Translations under genes and position numbers: made by a program
Shown here: one piece after another, positions 30,526 through 40,777 of the stretch
Numbering within the stretch: position 1 is the stretch's first letter
Layout of the letters: each line of letters opens with the position of its first letter
From: Phytopythium helicoides
Taxonomy: Eukaryota > Oomycota > Peronosporomycetes > Pythiales > Pythiaceae
Direction: 5' to 3'
NCBI GenBank assembly: GCA_024867545.1
Contig: JANFNE010000018.1
Span: forward strand, 868,001-932,000
Length of the DNA stretch: 64,000 nt
The notes under the pieces: model-generated
The model's input: the letters and a program-made list of their open reading frames with translations, nothing else
Told to the model about the DNA's origin: nothing
The model's database searches: none

Positions 30526-31738
30526 CTAGCGGTACGAGCGTCCAAAGTTGCGGAAGAACCCTGGATCGATGGCTCCACGAGCACGCTCGGCGTCGCGTTG
30601 CTCCCTCGCTGCCGCCTCGGCAGCCTGTCGACTCCGTGTCTGCTGTAACTCGAGTTCGTGCTGCGCGCGACGCATTTGCGCGTCTCGTTCCTGCGCTGTT
30701 AGCACGCGATGAAGTTCTGTGGCTCGGCGAGCATCTTCTTCCTCTTCCAGCCGCTGCTGCTCCGCGCGGCGAGCTTTGTCAGCAAGTAGCAAGTCATTCT
30801 CGGACAGCAGTTGCTTGGTCTGCGCTCCGGACAATCCCTTCCAGTGATCTACGCGCACACGCTGTCCAAAGGGATCGGTGGACCCTGGGCCTTCTCGGTC
30901 GCGATCAGCCTGCCGTGGGTTCTCGCTTACCAGGTTACTCGCCAAGGTATATGCGATCTCACTTGCGTTCTGTTGCTGTTCGCGCTCACGTTCCCGTGCC
31001 TTGGCTGCGCGTTGGGACTCGAGCAGCAATTGGTTGAAGTGCTGGAGGTCAGCAGCGACGCGAGCACGCTCGGTCTCGCTTGCCGCATGCAACTCTTGTT
31101 GCAAGCGTGCGATCTCGAGTGTGTACGCAGCTTCCTCGTCTCGCTGTTGCTGTTCCTGGCGGTCGCGCGACTCTTTTTCAGCCCCTTGCTCTCGAGCCCA
31201 TTGTGCGCGTTGAAGAGCTTGCAGTCGCATGCGTTCAAGCCGTGAAATGTCCTCACCAACGAATTTTTGTGCAGCCCCCGGTGCGCACACCTCTGGGTCG
31301 ACTCCTCTCGCGCGCTCTACTGCCTCTCGCACGCGTGCCTCGTCGTTCAGTGCTCCCTGCAGTTGCCAGTCATTGCGGAGTGCCAGCATCTCTCGGCGGC
31401 GTGCGAGCGCGTCTTCAGACTCGACCTGCATCAGGTACCGGCGAATAGCCTCGTCTTCTTCAGCCTCTCGGCGAGCAGCCTCTTTTGCAGCTTCGGCGTC
31501 ACGCGCACGCTCTTCAAGTTGGTTTTTGACGCCTGCAATATCAGCCTGTGTTGTGGATCAAAGGAGAGACCGTCATTACCGAGTCCAAGCCCTGCAAAGT
31601 TGTGCAGGTTGCGTACTCCAATTGTGCGGAGTCGCCCTGGGCCTAGTTTCTTCATCGCTCGACCTCGCGCTGGCGCCGTGCCTCAAGACGCAGGGCATCC
31701 TTATCGTCCGGCGTAGCTATCTGCCCACCCAGCACCAT
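30526..31738 (-). CDS. RIB43A-like flagellar protofilament-ribbon protein (frameshifted)
   Basis: RIB43A proteins line the inside of ciliary doublet microtubules. The start at 31738 (MVLGGQ) is followed by a basic N-terminus (RLEARRQREVER, MKKLGPGRLRTIGV). From 31431 a long uninterrupted frame of 301 codons is heavily charged coiled coil (Glu/Arg/Gln-rich) with FVGEDISRLERMRLQALQ, LVSENPRQA and the family signature FGQRVRVDHWKGLSGAQ. The C-terminus is GFFRNFGRSYR, stop at 30526. A base is missing near 31655, where the first frame stops just as the next begins, and the frame changes again near 31530; one of these might instead be an intron. A motile zoospore stage is implied. Confidence 0.88.
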
Positions 31739-32044
31739 GCTCGGCGACTGCTGCAGTGGGGGGAGGAAGGAGGAAGAGCGTTGCCACGATCTGGAGGAGC
31801 TTGGAAATAGTCTGCGTTCAACTCGGCAGATGTTGCGGGGCGGTATTTGTAGTGGAGCTGGAAATAGCGCGGTGTTGTGCACCCCTCGAATCAACATTGG
31901 CTCAACGTTACGGTTGCACTACATCTCGCACAACATGCACTGGTTGAACGGCAGCTCCAATAGATCCCACTCACCAGAAGACCCTTCTGCCGTCCTCGCA
32001 ACCTTAACAATTTGTGCGCATGCCTGCGGAAGTACAAGTTTTCT
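31739..32044. other. intergenic upstream of the RIB43A gene
   Basis: No supported gene; the minus-strand frame into this region is only the upstream extension of the RIB43A reading. Confidence 0.4.
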
Positions 32045-32350
32045 CAAAGAAGTCGCACAATAAAGGACAAGAAACGTCGTCCGATCTTGAGCCTTGTTGA
32101 TTTCTCAACTGTCTCCGCCAAGCGCTGATGTTGTCGGTTCGAATCGTTTGTAGCCTTGTCTGTCCTCGTCTTTGTTGGAGAATCGGCACTTGTACTCAGT
32201 TCATTGGAGTTGCGAGCCACTGGACAATCGCGACGGCGTGCGAGAAGGTCATCGCAGATGGAATGAGCAGCGATATTGCCATTGCTTACGTGCCTTCCGC
32301 GTGTTGCAGTGTCGGAGCCGTATGGATTGGATCCGCTTGTGAAATACCAA
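32045..32350 (+). pseudogene. ankyrin-gene fragment, inverted part (promoter plus N-terminus)
   Basis: Reads in plus orientation as a decayed copy of the 5' region and first 80 or so codons of the ankyrin gene at 47632-49578, whose sense strand is minus. Recognisable pieces include SVRIVCSLVCPRL, FIGVASHWTIATACEKVIADGM and SDIAIA. Homology includes about 75 bp upstream of the start (32045-32125 against 49579-49685, reversed). Frame changes and a stop after about 80 codons show decay. Confidence 0.8.
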
Positions 32351-32420
32351 ATGTTCATTGCCTCTCGTGGGAGTTCTAGTAAAGACATTCGGGCAGCAAA
32401 GCACGACACATGCAAGTAAT

Positions 32421-32540
32421 ACTGATACTTGTACAACCACTGAATCGCATTGAGCGTCGCGAACTCGTCCGGTTGGTAAGTAGACTTCTATCAGCCACTA
32501 CACGAGGCTCAATTCTCCTTTATCAAACGAGCACTCGATG
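32421..32540 (-). pseudogene. ankyrin-gene fragment, direct part
   Basis: About 110 bp match 49190-49320 of the ankyrin gene in the same orientation as that gene (minus), covering the next coding segment (KWLIEVYLPTGRVRDAL-type region). It lies in opposite orientation to the neighbouring fragment at 32045-32350, and the intermediate sequence is missing or shuffled. Confidence 0.7.
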
Positions 32541-32762
32541 TTTGGTCATTTATAAGGAGCTTTGAAGCGGCTTCCAATGCATCTGAAGCATCTGAACTAG
32601 AATGAAGCGATGGGGAGTGGCTCGGATCATCTTTGACCGAGGTCATGACCCCTGTTGGTGAAACTGTGACCGTGAAGGAATCATGCCCATGTTGCGAATG
32701 AGTACCATATCGTGTACGACTCCTTGCCAAAGCGGCCATCGACCACAGGTCGAAGAATGGAC

Positions 32763-33849
32763 TTAGTTGTTCGGGATCACGCGCTCAAGCCACGTCTTGA
32801 CGTCGTCCAGCTCGTCCATGCTCGCCGTGTGCTCCATGTACGGGTATGTGCAGAAAGTCACATCCGTCACGCCCGCGGCCTGGAGCTTCTCCTTCGACAT
32901 CTTGCCGTACTGGAAGCGCACGACGGGGTCCATCTCGCCGTGGCACATGAGCAGCGGCACGCCAGCCGTCTCGGGTGCCAGCTGGAAGCTCTGTAGATGA
33001 CAATCGAAACATGAGCGACCAGACTTTAGGTTGACGCGGAGAACAGTGAGTGCAGACGTACACTGGACTTGGGGAGGTATCCCGACATGCAGAGCACGCC
33101 TGCGAGCTGGTTCTTGGACTGGTAGCCTGTGAAGAGCGACGTCGCGGCACCCTGAAGAAACAACGCTAGTATTTGAGAGCCAGGACCTCGTTCCTGCAGC
33201 GAGTTGTCCTCCTTCTCACCTGGCTGAAGCCTCCGAGCACGATGCGGTTGTAGGGGATCCCGCCAGCGACCTGCACCACCTCCACCGTCAGCGTTCACAC
33301 GACTCAAGACGAGGAGAGGCCGCGGCTCGCACCTCCTTGGCGATGAGGTCCAGCACGAGGTCGCGTGTGGCCTCAATGCCGTCAGCGCTGTCGTCGTCCA
33401 CCTTGGACAGCGACTTGATGTCGTACTGGTGTCGTCCGCAGCCGGTCAATCCTTCCCTCCTTCCACTCGCAAAGCATCCCACGGCCGCCTCGAGAACGCA
33501 CCCAGGCTGGCATGCGCATGCCCATATTGAGCGTCACGGGCATGTCGCGCGCCGACGGCAGCACGAACTTGATGTGCGGCAGCTTCTTGGCCAGCTCGGC
33601 CATGGCGTCGGCCCATCCGTGCGCCGAGTCGCCCAGCCCATGCAGGAACACGACCTGCCACCGATCGCCACCTCCACGTCAGTTTTTCTCGCCCCGTTGC
33701 GCAGGCCAATTCTGGGCCAAAATCGCCCGCACCGCCGCCGTTGGACTCGCGGGCGTCAGCGTAATGTAGTTGTCGGCGTCGACGCTCGTGCGGAAGCTCA
33801 TGGCGCGCGGGTGGAGGCGCGGCAGCACGCGGCGACAGGCGAGCAGCAT
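32763..33849 (-). CDS. acyl-protein thioesterase / lysophospholipase-like (APT1 family), six exons
   Basis: An alpha/beta hydrolase that removes palmitoyl groups from proteins or hydrolyses lysophospholipids. Exons: 33733-33849, 33502-33654, 33333-33425, 33220-33270, 33062-33151, 32763-32990. All five introns (62-78 bp) lie in phase 0, and the spliced frame is open throughout. Two in-frame starts are possible: 33849 (243 residues, with a basic hydrophobic leader that could target mitochondria) and 33801 (227 residues, the usual APT1 length). Motifs: [22 protein letters not shown] with the nucleophile Ser, split by an intron between Gln and Gly; the acid Asp in HGEMDPVV; and the His in YMEHTAS. 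The C-terminus is WLERVIPNN. Confidence 0.95.
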
Positions 33850-34408
33850 GCGGGGGGTGGCGGTACTGAGAGGCGTGTCATCCAGGATCGCGTATTTGGT
33901 TTAGAGAGGTCAAATGTAGGTATCGAAATAGAGATTACTTGAAATTAGTATGTTCTCTCATTGACTGTCCTCTATAATATATTCATGCATTTATAGAGGT
34001 ATCTAATTAGAGAATATTATAAATTACCCGTGTAGCCGTGTAGCCGACGTAGACCGTCCGCTGAACCGTCCGCCGCTAGATTGCACATACGCTTCAAGTT
34101 CAGACTGGACTGGCACCGAACGTTTTCAGACTGCAGTTCGTACCGGAGATTGCGGGCATTGGCTTGCAGTGCTTGCAGGCCGCTGATCGCTACGTACAGA
34201 CAATGCACTGTAGGCTGCAGGTGCGGAGTCTGCGGCTCCTGCAAGTGCGTGCGTACTGTAACACGCACAATGCAACACGACCTCGCCACGTCGCAGACGG
34301 CGGTGGACGGCATATCAGTCTGCAGGACGAGTTTCAATGCGGGGCGTTCGTGTCCCGCGTGCACGTTATACTGCTGCATTTGCATTGAGGATTTTTTTTT
34401 TTTTTTTT
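33850..34408. other. intergenic; AT-rich patch and poly-T tract
   Basis: 33890-34025 is strongly AT-rich, with repeated TAGAGA/ATAGAG words and TATA-like runs. A 17-base T run lies at 34392-34408. No supported gene. Confidence 0.55.
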
Positions 34409-34680
34409 GAGTCGTCGGTTTGGCCACAATCGATTTTCCATCGCCTTGTTGGCGCAACAAGTCCCGAGCTTCTGCGTTGGTTAGAGGCTTGAGCGACTGC
34501 CATCGCTGGAGCTTGACAGGAGCCAGCATCGAGTCGAGACCTGTATGCGATACGGTGAAAGAGCGAGATCGCCGCGGGTGTTCGCGTTGAAGTTGGCTTC
34601 ACGCACTCACCTGAGCTTTTTAATCGCGCGTGGAGTGGGATCGCCCGCGACACTTTGCATCGCGTTGTGAGCCTCGCTCG
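34409..34680 (-). pseudogene. possible two-exon gene fragment next to a poly-A tract
   Basis: On the minus strand a 70-bp intron-like segment (34541-34610) has donor GTGAGT and acceptor TACAG and joins two open stretches. The downstream exon reads LDSMLAPVKLQRW..., NAEARDLLRQQGDGKS... and runs directly into 17 A residues (T17 on the plus strand). No start, stop or known domain is found. It could be the surviving 5' part of a gene, or a chance frame with good splice signals. Confidence 0.3.
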
Positions 34681-35820
34681 CTCCGATCAGAGGCACGTTC
34701 AACGCGCACCTGCTCGGACTTGAAGTTGCCCCGCGGTGGGCGAAGCGGCAGGGGCCTCGCGTTGAAACGCAAGCTCTGGTTTGACGCGCGTCAAGGAGAT
34801 GCACGCCACGCCACGCCACGCGAGTACCGTACTGTAGCATTCTGCTCCGATTTCTCGACGTATAAAACTGCGCGCTCATCAATGCTGCATGGCTTCTTCA
34901 ATCCATCGGCGGTGGATTCCAAACGGGCGGAGGCTGCGGGCAGCGTGTCAATTTGCTGCCAGCTCGCATGGTGGACAGGAAAGCAGCGCCGCCACCGTCC
35001 CGCAAGAATGCGCAACTCTGTGTTTCGCCACTTGTTTTCATGAACAGCAGGCGAAAACCACTTGGTTCAGAGCTGAAATTTGTGATTTGGCGCATTGCTT
35101 ACTGCTGGACCAGCGCGGTTGAAACAAACAAAAAAAAGCACGGTACACTCAGCACATTTGCGCGTAGGAGTGTGCACTTGCAGCAAGTTTTGTGGAGGTC
35201 TCTTTCGCGCCTCCAATTTCTCCAAGGTCTCTAAATCAACCGAAAAAAAAAAGATTGGTTGCATTGCATTCTTCGAGCAGTCGATCCGGATATTTTGCAC
35301 TGAACATCCTATGTACCCACATCGTGTCGTCGTCCGAAGAAAAAGAACCCTGCGAGAATACACCGAAGCACAAGTGCCTTGCGCTGCAAGTTCCTCCACC
35401 GCGCGCCGCATTTTGACGCGAGTCGACCAGAGGCCTGCGGAGCTTCACAGCAGCAGCAGCAGCAGCAGCAGCCAGCAGTAGGTATCAACTGTAGCGCAGA
35501 GGAGAGCCGAGCACCTGCGCAGATGGCCAAGCCGGTTTCAAGTGTGCCCATACAATCCACCTACAGTACCACCCTGTAAAACCGCTCTTCCGTCGCAAAG
35601 CCGGGCACAAGTGCGGTCGGCACCTGTGTTTTCTTCGTCCACCAGTTCGGGTCCGTATAGAGTATGCAAGAGTGTACGGCACGCTCGCCCAGCGGACGCA
35701 AGGAGGGGACCAGAGGAGGGGACCAGAGGGACCCTCGCGTCCACCCGCCGGCCGCCGACCGTCACTTGTGAACCTGCGCCGTGCCGCCCCCGTGGTCTCT
35801 TTTTACCTATACAAGCTGCC
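34681..35820. other. intergenic; includes a CAG microsatellite
   Basis: About 1.1 kb with no supported gene. It holds A-runs near 35129 and 35243 and an AGC repeat of about eight units at 35448-35472. Overlapping ORFs on both strands here reflect composition. Confidence 0.45.
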
Positions 35821-35967
35821 AGTATGAAGAGCGCGAATCTTTGCGCGCGCGTGTCGGCGGCCGGCGGCCATGGGCGGCCGCCAGATGTACCAAGTCAAGG
35901 TGGCGTGTGCGGGCCGCTCGACGTCGACGCTCAAGACGCGCGACGACTTCAAGGCCGGTGGTGTCCA

Positions 35968-36341
35968 TGTTCAAGCTGGCGGGCGCCATGAGCCGCGGCG
36001 CCTGCGCGTGCTGCGCGCGCGTGAGCGCCATGACGGCGGCGCCGCTGCGCGGCTGCGACGAGCTGGCGCTCAACGAGTTTTTGGTCGCCGTGCTCGACTC
36101 GCTGCGCGCCGAGGGCGCGGCCGCCATCGCCGCGTGCAGCGCGCACCGCGGCGTCGTGCAGATCCTCATGGACTTTCTCAGCGTGCGCGACGGCAAGTAC
36201 TTTTGCGACGAGTGCGGCGACGGCGCAGCAGGAGAGGACGCGCCCGTGCAGGAGAACGACGAGACGGAGCACCCGATCGCCCACTGCTCGCTCAACCGCA
36301 CGCTCTCGCAGAAGTTCGCGGCCATGGACTCGGTCTGCTAG
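35968..36341 (+). CDS. small Cys-rich hypothetical protein
   Basis: From the ATG at 35968 (MFKLAGAMSRG) one frame is open to the stop at 36339-36341, 123 residues. It has CACC near the N-terminus and CDEC near residue 80, a pair that could hold one zinc ion. Between them lies a helical, Ala/Leu-rich stretch (ALNEFLVAVLDSLRAEG), and the tail is acidic. The frame also extends upstream to 35781, so an upstream exon or earlier start is possible. No family recognised. Confidence 0.45.
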
Positions 36342-36742
36342 TCTCGCTGTCGCCGCGCTCGCCGTCGCTTTCGCTTTCGCTTTCGCCATCTCCCGCCGCC
36401 CTCCGCCCTATTTTATTATTATCGTCCCGCGAGCGCGCGCGGGGAGCCTCGCAGCAGTCTGCGAACCTCTCGCCGGAGCTGAGCGACGGCGCTCGCAGCA
36501 GCAGACCGCCAGCTAAGTCAGCCAGGAAGAAGAAGAAGAAGAAGAAGAAAAAGTAGTAGCATAGCATAGTTGGGGGATCGTGGATGAATAGAGTGTAGAC
36601 TTGCAGCCTGCCCGCTCGTGTCTCCGATTGCTCATGCGGATCGCAAAGATACGCTCTGCAAGGTGGCGGATCGGATCGACAGCGTCACAGATCGAAACAG
36701 CGGCCGTAGACGAATGCACATCTATGCAAGTTAAACGCCCCG
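36342..36742. other. intergenic with a GAA tract
   Basis: Holds a CTTTCG-rich stretch near 36366-36384 and an AAG/GAA run at about 36526-36552, between converging genes. No gene seen. Confidence 0.55.
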
Positions 36743-38304
36743 TCACGACGACTTGCGTGTCGCCGAGTCGATGGCGCGCGCCACCTCGCGGTTTTCCATC
36801 TCGTGGATCGTGCCGACGGTCGCGCGGCGCTGCGGAGCCCTCGGCTCGCGCTCCTGCAGCAGGTGGAACTGGTGCAGCCGACGCATAAAGGCCGACTCCT
36901 CCAGGTGCCGCCGGTCGCCGCTGCGGTTGTCGTCGCTGAAGCAGCTGCAGCACGCGCTCCTTGAGCTGGAAGCACCAGCTCGACCGCTCCTGCAGCGCCA
37001 GCGCCTCGGGGACGAGCGCGTCCAGCCGCCTCTCGCGCTTCCTGTTGGACGGGTGCGTCGAGTAAAAGTCCAACGACATCTCCAGCTCGCTCAGGTCCGA
37101 GCCCTCGGAGAAGTAGGCGGTGAACCCTCGCCAGACGCGAGGGGCTTCGCGAGGGTCGTAGCACGCGCTCGCCATGAGCATGAGGCCGATGTGGTCCGCC
37201 TCCATCTCCTGCTTCCGGCTGAATGGCAAGTTCCAGGCTGTTGGGGCTCATTGCGCGAGCGTCAGCGAACGCCAGACCTCTCCAAGGCAAAGGCAGCAGC
37301 TTCGCGCGTACCGAACTGGAAAATGTAGCGCAGCAACGGACTCTCCAGGCCCAGAATCGCCTGGAGGTACAGCAGAGGGAGGTAGCTGGTCGACTCGGCC
37401 GTGTGCCGCGCGAGCGCATGGCCAATCTCGTGAGCCAGCACGACCGCTAACGCGTCGTGCTTGTCCTTGCAAATGCCCTTCTCGACAGCAAAGTCAATCA
37501 GGTCGAGCAGCCCGCTGTGCACGACGATCTTGCCGCCAGGAGCGCAGCACGCGTTGGCCGACGACGGGTTGTCAACAAGCCAGATGCGCCAATCGTACTC
37601 GCGAGGGAAGAGGTGCTCCGACACGCTGATGAGGCGGCTTGAGTTTGGCAGGCAGACAGCGGCGTCAGGCACCTTGACATGGCGACGAGTGCACACAGAG
37701 GGCGACGTACGAGGCGACGTCCACACACATGCGGTGGCGCGGGCCGCTCTCCATCACGTCGGAGCTGTCGACGATCTCCAGCGACGGTCTTGTCTCCAAG
37801 CTCCTGCATCCGTCGTTGAGCTCCTGGACTCGCAGTCACTCCACCCACACCCGTCCCCCACGTACGCATTCCTCCTCGCGACTCAGCACCACGACCTGCG
37901 TGCGGCCCGTGATCGGCACCGTGTGCAGGTTGGTCGCGAACTGGTAGACCGCCGACGCGACGGCGAGCGCCGAGCCCCACCTCACGAGCTGCAGCAGCAT
38001 CTCTCAGCCCCGCGTCGACCGCCACGGCCATGCAGGCAGCTAGCTCCGCACCTGCGTCTGGAACCTGGACGGGCTCACATCTGCAGCTCCTCCGTCAGCG
38101 CGCCACAAGCCAGCAAACGAGCCCAAGGCAGGCGTCGCACGTACGCGTCTGCACGAGGTTCAGGTGCGGGAAGCGCGTCACGCGCAGCGTCTCGGCCGGG
38201 AGCCGGCCCACACGCGACGCCTTCGGGTGGAACACGGACCAGCTGTGCCTGGGGACGCTCGTGCTGCGCGAGAAGAGCCGCGCGGAGCTCGTCGTGGCCC
38301 ACAT
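36743..38304 (-). CDS. OMA1-like M48 metalloprotease, copy A, six exons (C-terminal frameshift)
   Basis: OMA1-type enzymes are zinc proteases of the inner mitochondrial membrane that act in stress and dynamin processing. Exons: 38145-38304, 38052-38080, 37866-37988, 37711-37823, 37312-37637, 36743-37237. Intron phases match copy B exactly. The start at 38304 (MWATTSSARLFSRS) gives an Arg/Ser-rich mitochondrial-type leader; a hydrophobic stretch follows in exon 3. The catalytic HEIGH lies in VLAHEIGHALARH, and the third zinc ligand in EMEADHIG. YDPREAPRVWRGF and STHPSNRKRERRLDAL are family signatures. One extra base near 36935, after RVLQLL, shifts the frame; correcting it gives a C-terminus parallel to copy B (VGTIHEMENREVARAI), stop at 36743. 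Confidence 0.88.
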
Positions 38305-38396
38305 GGCAGAGTGCTGCGCGCGAGGTGTCGGGTGCGTCTATACCAACATTCTATCATGGAGATGGATGGGATGGATGGATGGATTGGCATCTACCG

Positions 38397-40018
38397 CTAC
38401 GCGTCCTGCCCGCTTGCCTCGGCCGACGGCTCCGTGTTGGAAACCTGCTCGAGGATGCGCGCCACCTCGCGGTTCTCCATCTCGTGGATGGTCCCCACGG
38501 TCGCTCGGCGCCGCTGGGGCTCTCGCTCCCCCTCCTCCTCGCCCTCCTGAGGGAAGAAGAGGCGATGCACGTGCCGCATGAGCGCCGACGTCGCCTGGTG
38601 GTGCTCGTCCGCGTCCTCCTCGCGGTCCTGGAGCAGCTGCTGCACGCGCTCCTTGAGCTGGAAGCACCAACTCGACTTGCGCTGCAACTCGAGCGCCTCT
38701 GGAACCAGCTCGTCGAGACGCTTCTCCCGCTTGTGGTTGGACGGATGCGTCGAGTTCAAGTCGAACGCGATCTCCAGGTCGCTCAAGGCGCAGAACTCCG
38801 AGTAGAATGCGGTAAATCCGCGCCAGAGGCGAGGAGCCTCTCGAGGGTCGTAGCAGGCGCTAGACATGAGCATGATGCCGATATGATCTGCCTCCATCTC
38901 CTGCTTCCGGCTGAACGGCAGGTCCATTGCTGCAGGTTGGTGCACACATTTGTTGTTAGTTGCATGCACACTGCACGCACGCTGCGCTCCGCTCACGCAC
39001 CATATCTGTAGATGTACTCGATCAAAGGGCTCTGGAAGCCGAGAAGTGCCTGCAGAATGTCGAGCGGCAGGAAGCTCATTGTCTCCGCGGTATGACGCGC
39101 CAGGGCATGCCCAATCTCATGAGCAAGCACAACAGCCAAGGCGTCGTGCTTGTCTTCGCAGATTCCCTTCTCGATGGCAAAGTCGATGAGGTCGAGGAGC
39201 CCACTGTCTACGATGATTTGCCCTCCAGGCGCGCAGCACGCGTTCGGAGACTCGGGTTTGTCCACGAGCGTAACTTTCCAGTCGTATTTGCGCGGGAAGT
39301 GGTGCTCCGCCACGCTGATGAGGCGACTGCAGCAGCAAAAGCCGACACGTCAGCCACCGAAGCAACTCGACAATGGACGAAAGCTGCAAATCTCGTACGA
39401 GGCAACGTCCACGACCATGCGGTGGCGCGGGCCATCCTCAATCACCCTCGAGAGCGCGATTATCTGGTTGGCAGTTTCTTCCCCCATTTTCTGTGCACGT
39501 GCACGAGCTTCGTGAGTCTCTCGCTCAGCCTGAAGCATCCACCGCTCTCCAACAGCTCGCTCACGCATTCGTCCTCGCGACTCAGCACCACGACCTGCGT
39601 GCGGCCCGTGATGGGCACCGTGTGGAGATTGGTCGCGAACTGGTAGACCGCCGCCGCCGCCGCCAGCGTCGACCCCCACCGCATGAGCTGCCGCACCAGT
39701 CACCAGTCAGCTCCACTTCTCGCCCCACCCCCAACGTCACCAAGCTCCACCTGCGTCTGGAAGCGCGTGGGGTTCACATCTGCAGCACCGCAACTCGGTC
39801 GTCAGCCTCCAATTCCCCCGTCAGAGCCCGCCAGCCTCTCGCCACGCACGCGTCTGCACGAGGTTCAGGTGCGGGAAGTGCGCCACACGCAGCCGCTCCG
39901 GGTACAGCGCCGTCCGCGAGGCGCGCGGGTGGAACACGGACCAGCTGTGCTTGGGGACGTTCGCCCTACGTGCTGAGCGTGAGAAGAGCCTCGCGGTGCT
40001 CGTCGTGGCCCACGCCAT
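38397..40018 (-). CDS. OMA1-like M48 metalloprotease, copy B, six exons
   Basis: Intact tandem paralogue of copy A. Exons: 39850-40018, 39751-39779, 39565-39687, 39399-39529, 39001-39326, 38397-38929, together 1,311 bp and 436 residues. Five introns of 70, 71, 35, 72 and 71 or 63 bp occur at the same positions as in copy A; the third is unusually short at 35 bp. The leader MAWATTSTARLFSRSARRAN suggests mitochondrial import. Motifs: VLAHEIGHALARH, EMEADHIGIML, YDPREAPRLWRGF, STHPSNHKREKRLDEL. The C-terminal extension is Glu-rich and ends ASGQDA. Only 92 bp separate this stop from the start of copy A, so the pair arose by tandem duplication. Confidence 0.92.
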
Positions 40019-40183
40019 GGGCTCGAGGCTTGGGCTGGACGCGGCGGATGCAGGAATGCCACGGGGGATTGGCGTTGACACATTTTGAACCCAAGGACAT
40101 GATATGACTTGGAGTTTGTATTGCATCTGGGTGCGACCGGAATGACCTACATACGTCTGCGACGTGTGTGTGAGTGTGGATGG

Positions 40184-40777
40184 CTACAGCAGGCTGCCGA
40201 GCACGCTCGTCAACGGCTGCAGGACGGCCCCTGTGCTGCTTGAGGCGCTTGAACTGCCCGTTGATCGTGTAGATGGTGGAGGGGATTGCACGGAGACTGG
40301 GCTTGGCGACGCGTCGTCCGCTTTGGCTGTCGCGTCCGCAGCAGAGACGATGGCCACCAGTCGGTCGTGGAACGCGCGCTTGGCAAGGTCGGCACTGAGC
40401 GCTGGGTCTCTGCGCAGCACCAGAGCTACTCGGATTTTGGTTTTCAGCTGCTGATCCGGCTGCTCCACGCCCATGATGCCGAGAATGACTCCCACTAGCG
40501 CGTCGTCGTCATGTGCGTCGTCTCGAGCCACGACGTTCTCGATCGTGTGGACCATTTCCGCTACCTTTGTGCCAGTGATGATGATATTGCTGTCGGCGAT
40601 AGTGATATTGGTGCCATCATTACTGGTAGCTCCAAGTGAAGGGTTGGACAACAACGGGTCGCGCACAGGCAAAAGAGCGATGCCGTCAGGAACAGCTTCG
40701 GCATGCTGCGCCATCAATGGAGCTCCCCAGGCGGCAATCAACACCAGTCCCAGAGAGAAGACCATCATGCTGCGCAT
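40184..40777 (-). CDS. secreted hypothetical protein, 197 residues
   Basis: Starts at 40777 with a clear signal peptide (MRSMMVFSLGLVLIAAWGA, cleavage near AQHAEA). The mature part has one NIT N-glycosylation site, a run of Asp (ARDDAHDDDALVG) and LGIMGVEQPDQQLKTKIRVALVLRRD. The end is rich in Ser, Pro and Thr, then LTSVLGSLL. No RxLR, Crinkler or cysteine framework is present (the mature protein has no Cys pairs), so it is not placed in a known effector class. Single exon. Confidence 0.75.
   Translation of the reverse strand: MRSMMVFSLGLVLIAAWGAPLMAQHAEAVPDGIALLPVRDPLLSNPSLGATSNDGTNITIADSNIIITGTKVAEMVHTIENVVARDDAHDDDALVGVILGIMGVEQPDQQLKTKIRVALVLRRDPALSADLAKRAFHDRLVAIVSAADATAKADDASPSPVSVQSPPPSTRSTGSSSASSSTGAVLQPLTSVLGSLL

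Noticed and set aside
32509..32739. 76-codon minus frame just downstream of the thioesterase stop
   Set aside because: Has an ATG and plausible composition, but its 3' half runs into the ankyrin-gene remnant and no homologue or splice site supports it.
33337..33942. 201-codon plus-strand frame
   Set aside because: Antisense shadow of the six-exon thioesterase gene, whose motifs and splice phases are all consistent.
34520..34545. possible SINE B-box-like sequence near the poly-T tract
   Set aside because: Spacing and consensus do not fit; a splice acceptor explains the sequence better.
35870..36556. 228-codon Arg-rich plus frame ending in poly-Lys
   Set aside because: Frame-shifted shadow of the small Cys-rich candidate, reading into a GAA microsatellite.
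37711..37823. suspected frameshift in OMA1-A exon 4
   Set aside because: On recounting, the exon is in frame with the splice phases shared by copy B; it is simply shorter and more divergent.
37461..39011. 516-codon plus-strand frame
   Set aside because: Antisense to the two OMA1-like genes; their exon structure and HEIGH motifs explain the region fully.
40184..40777. RxLR- or Crinkler-type effector call for the secreted protein
   Set aside because: No RxLR, EER or LFLAK motif after the signal peptide.
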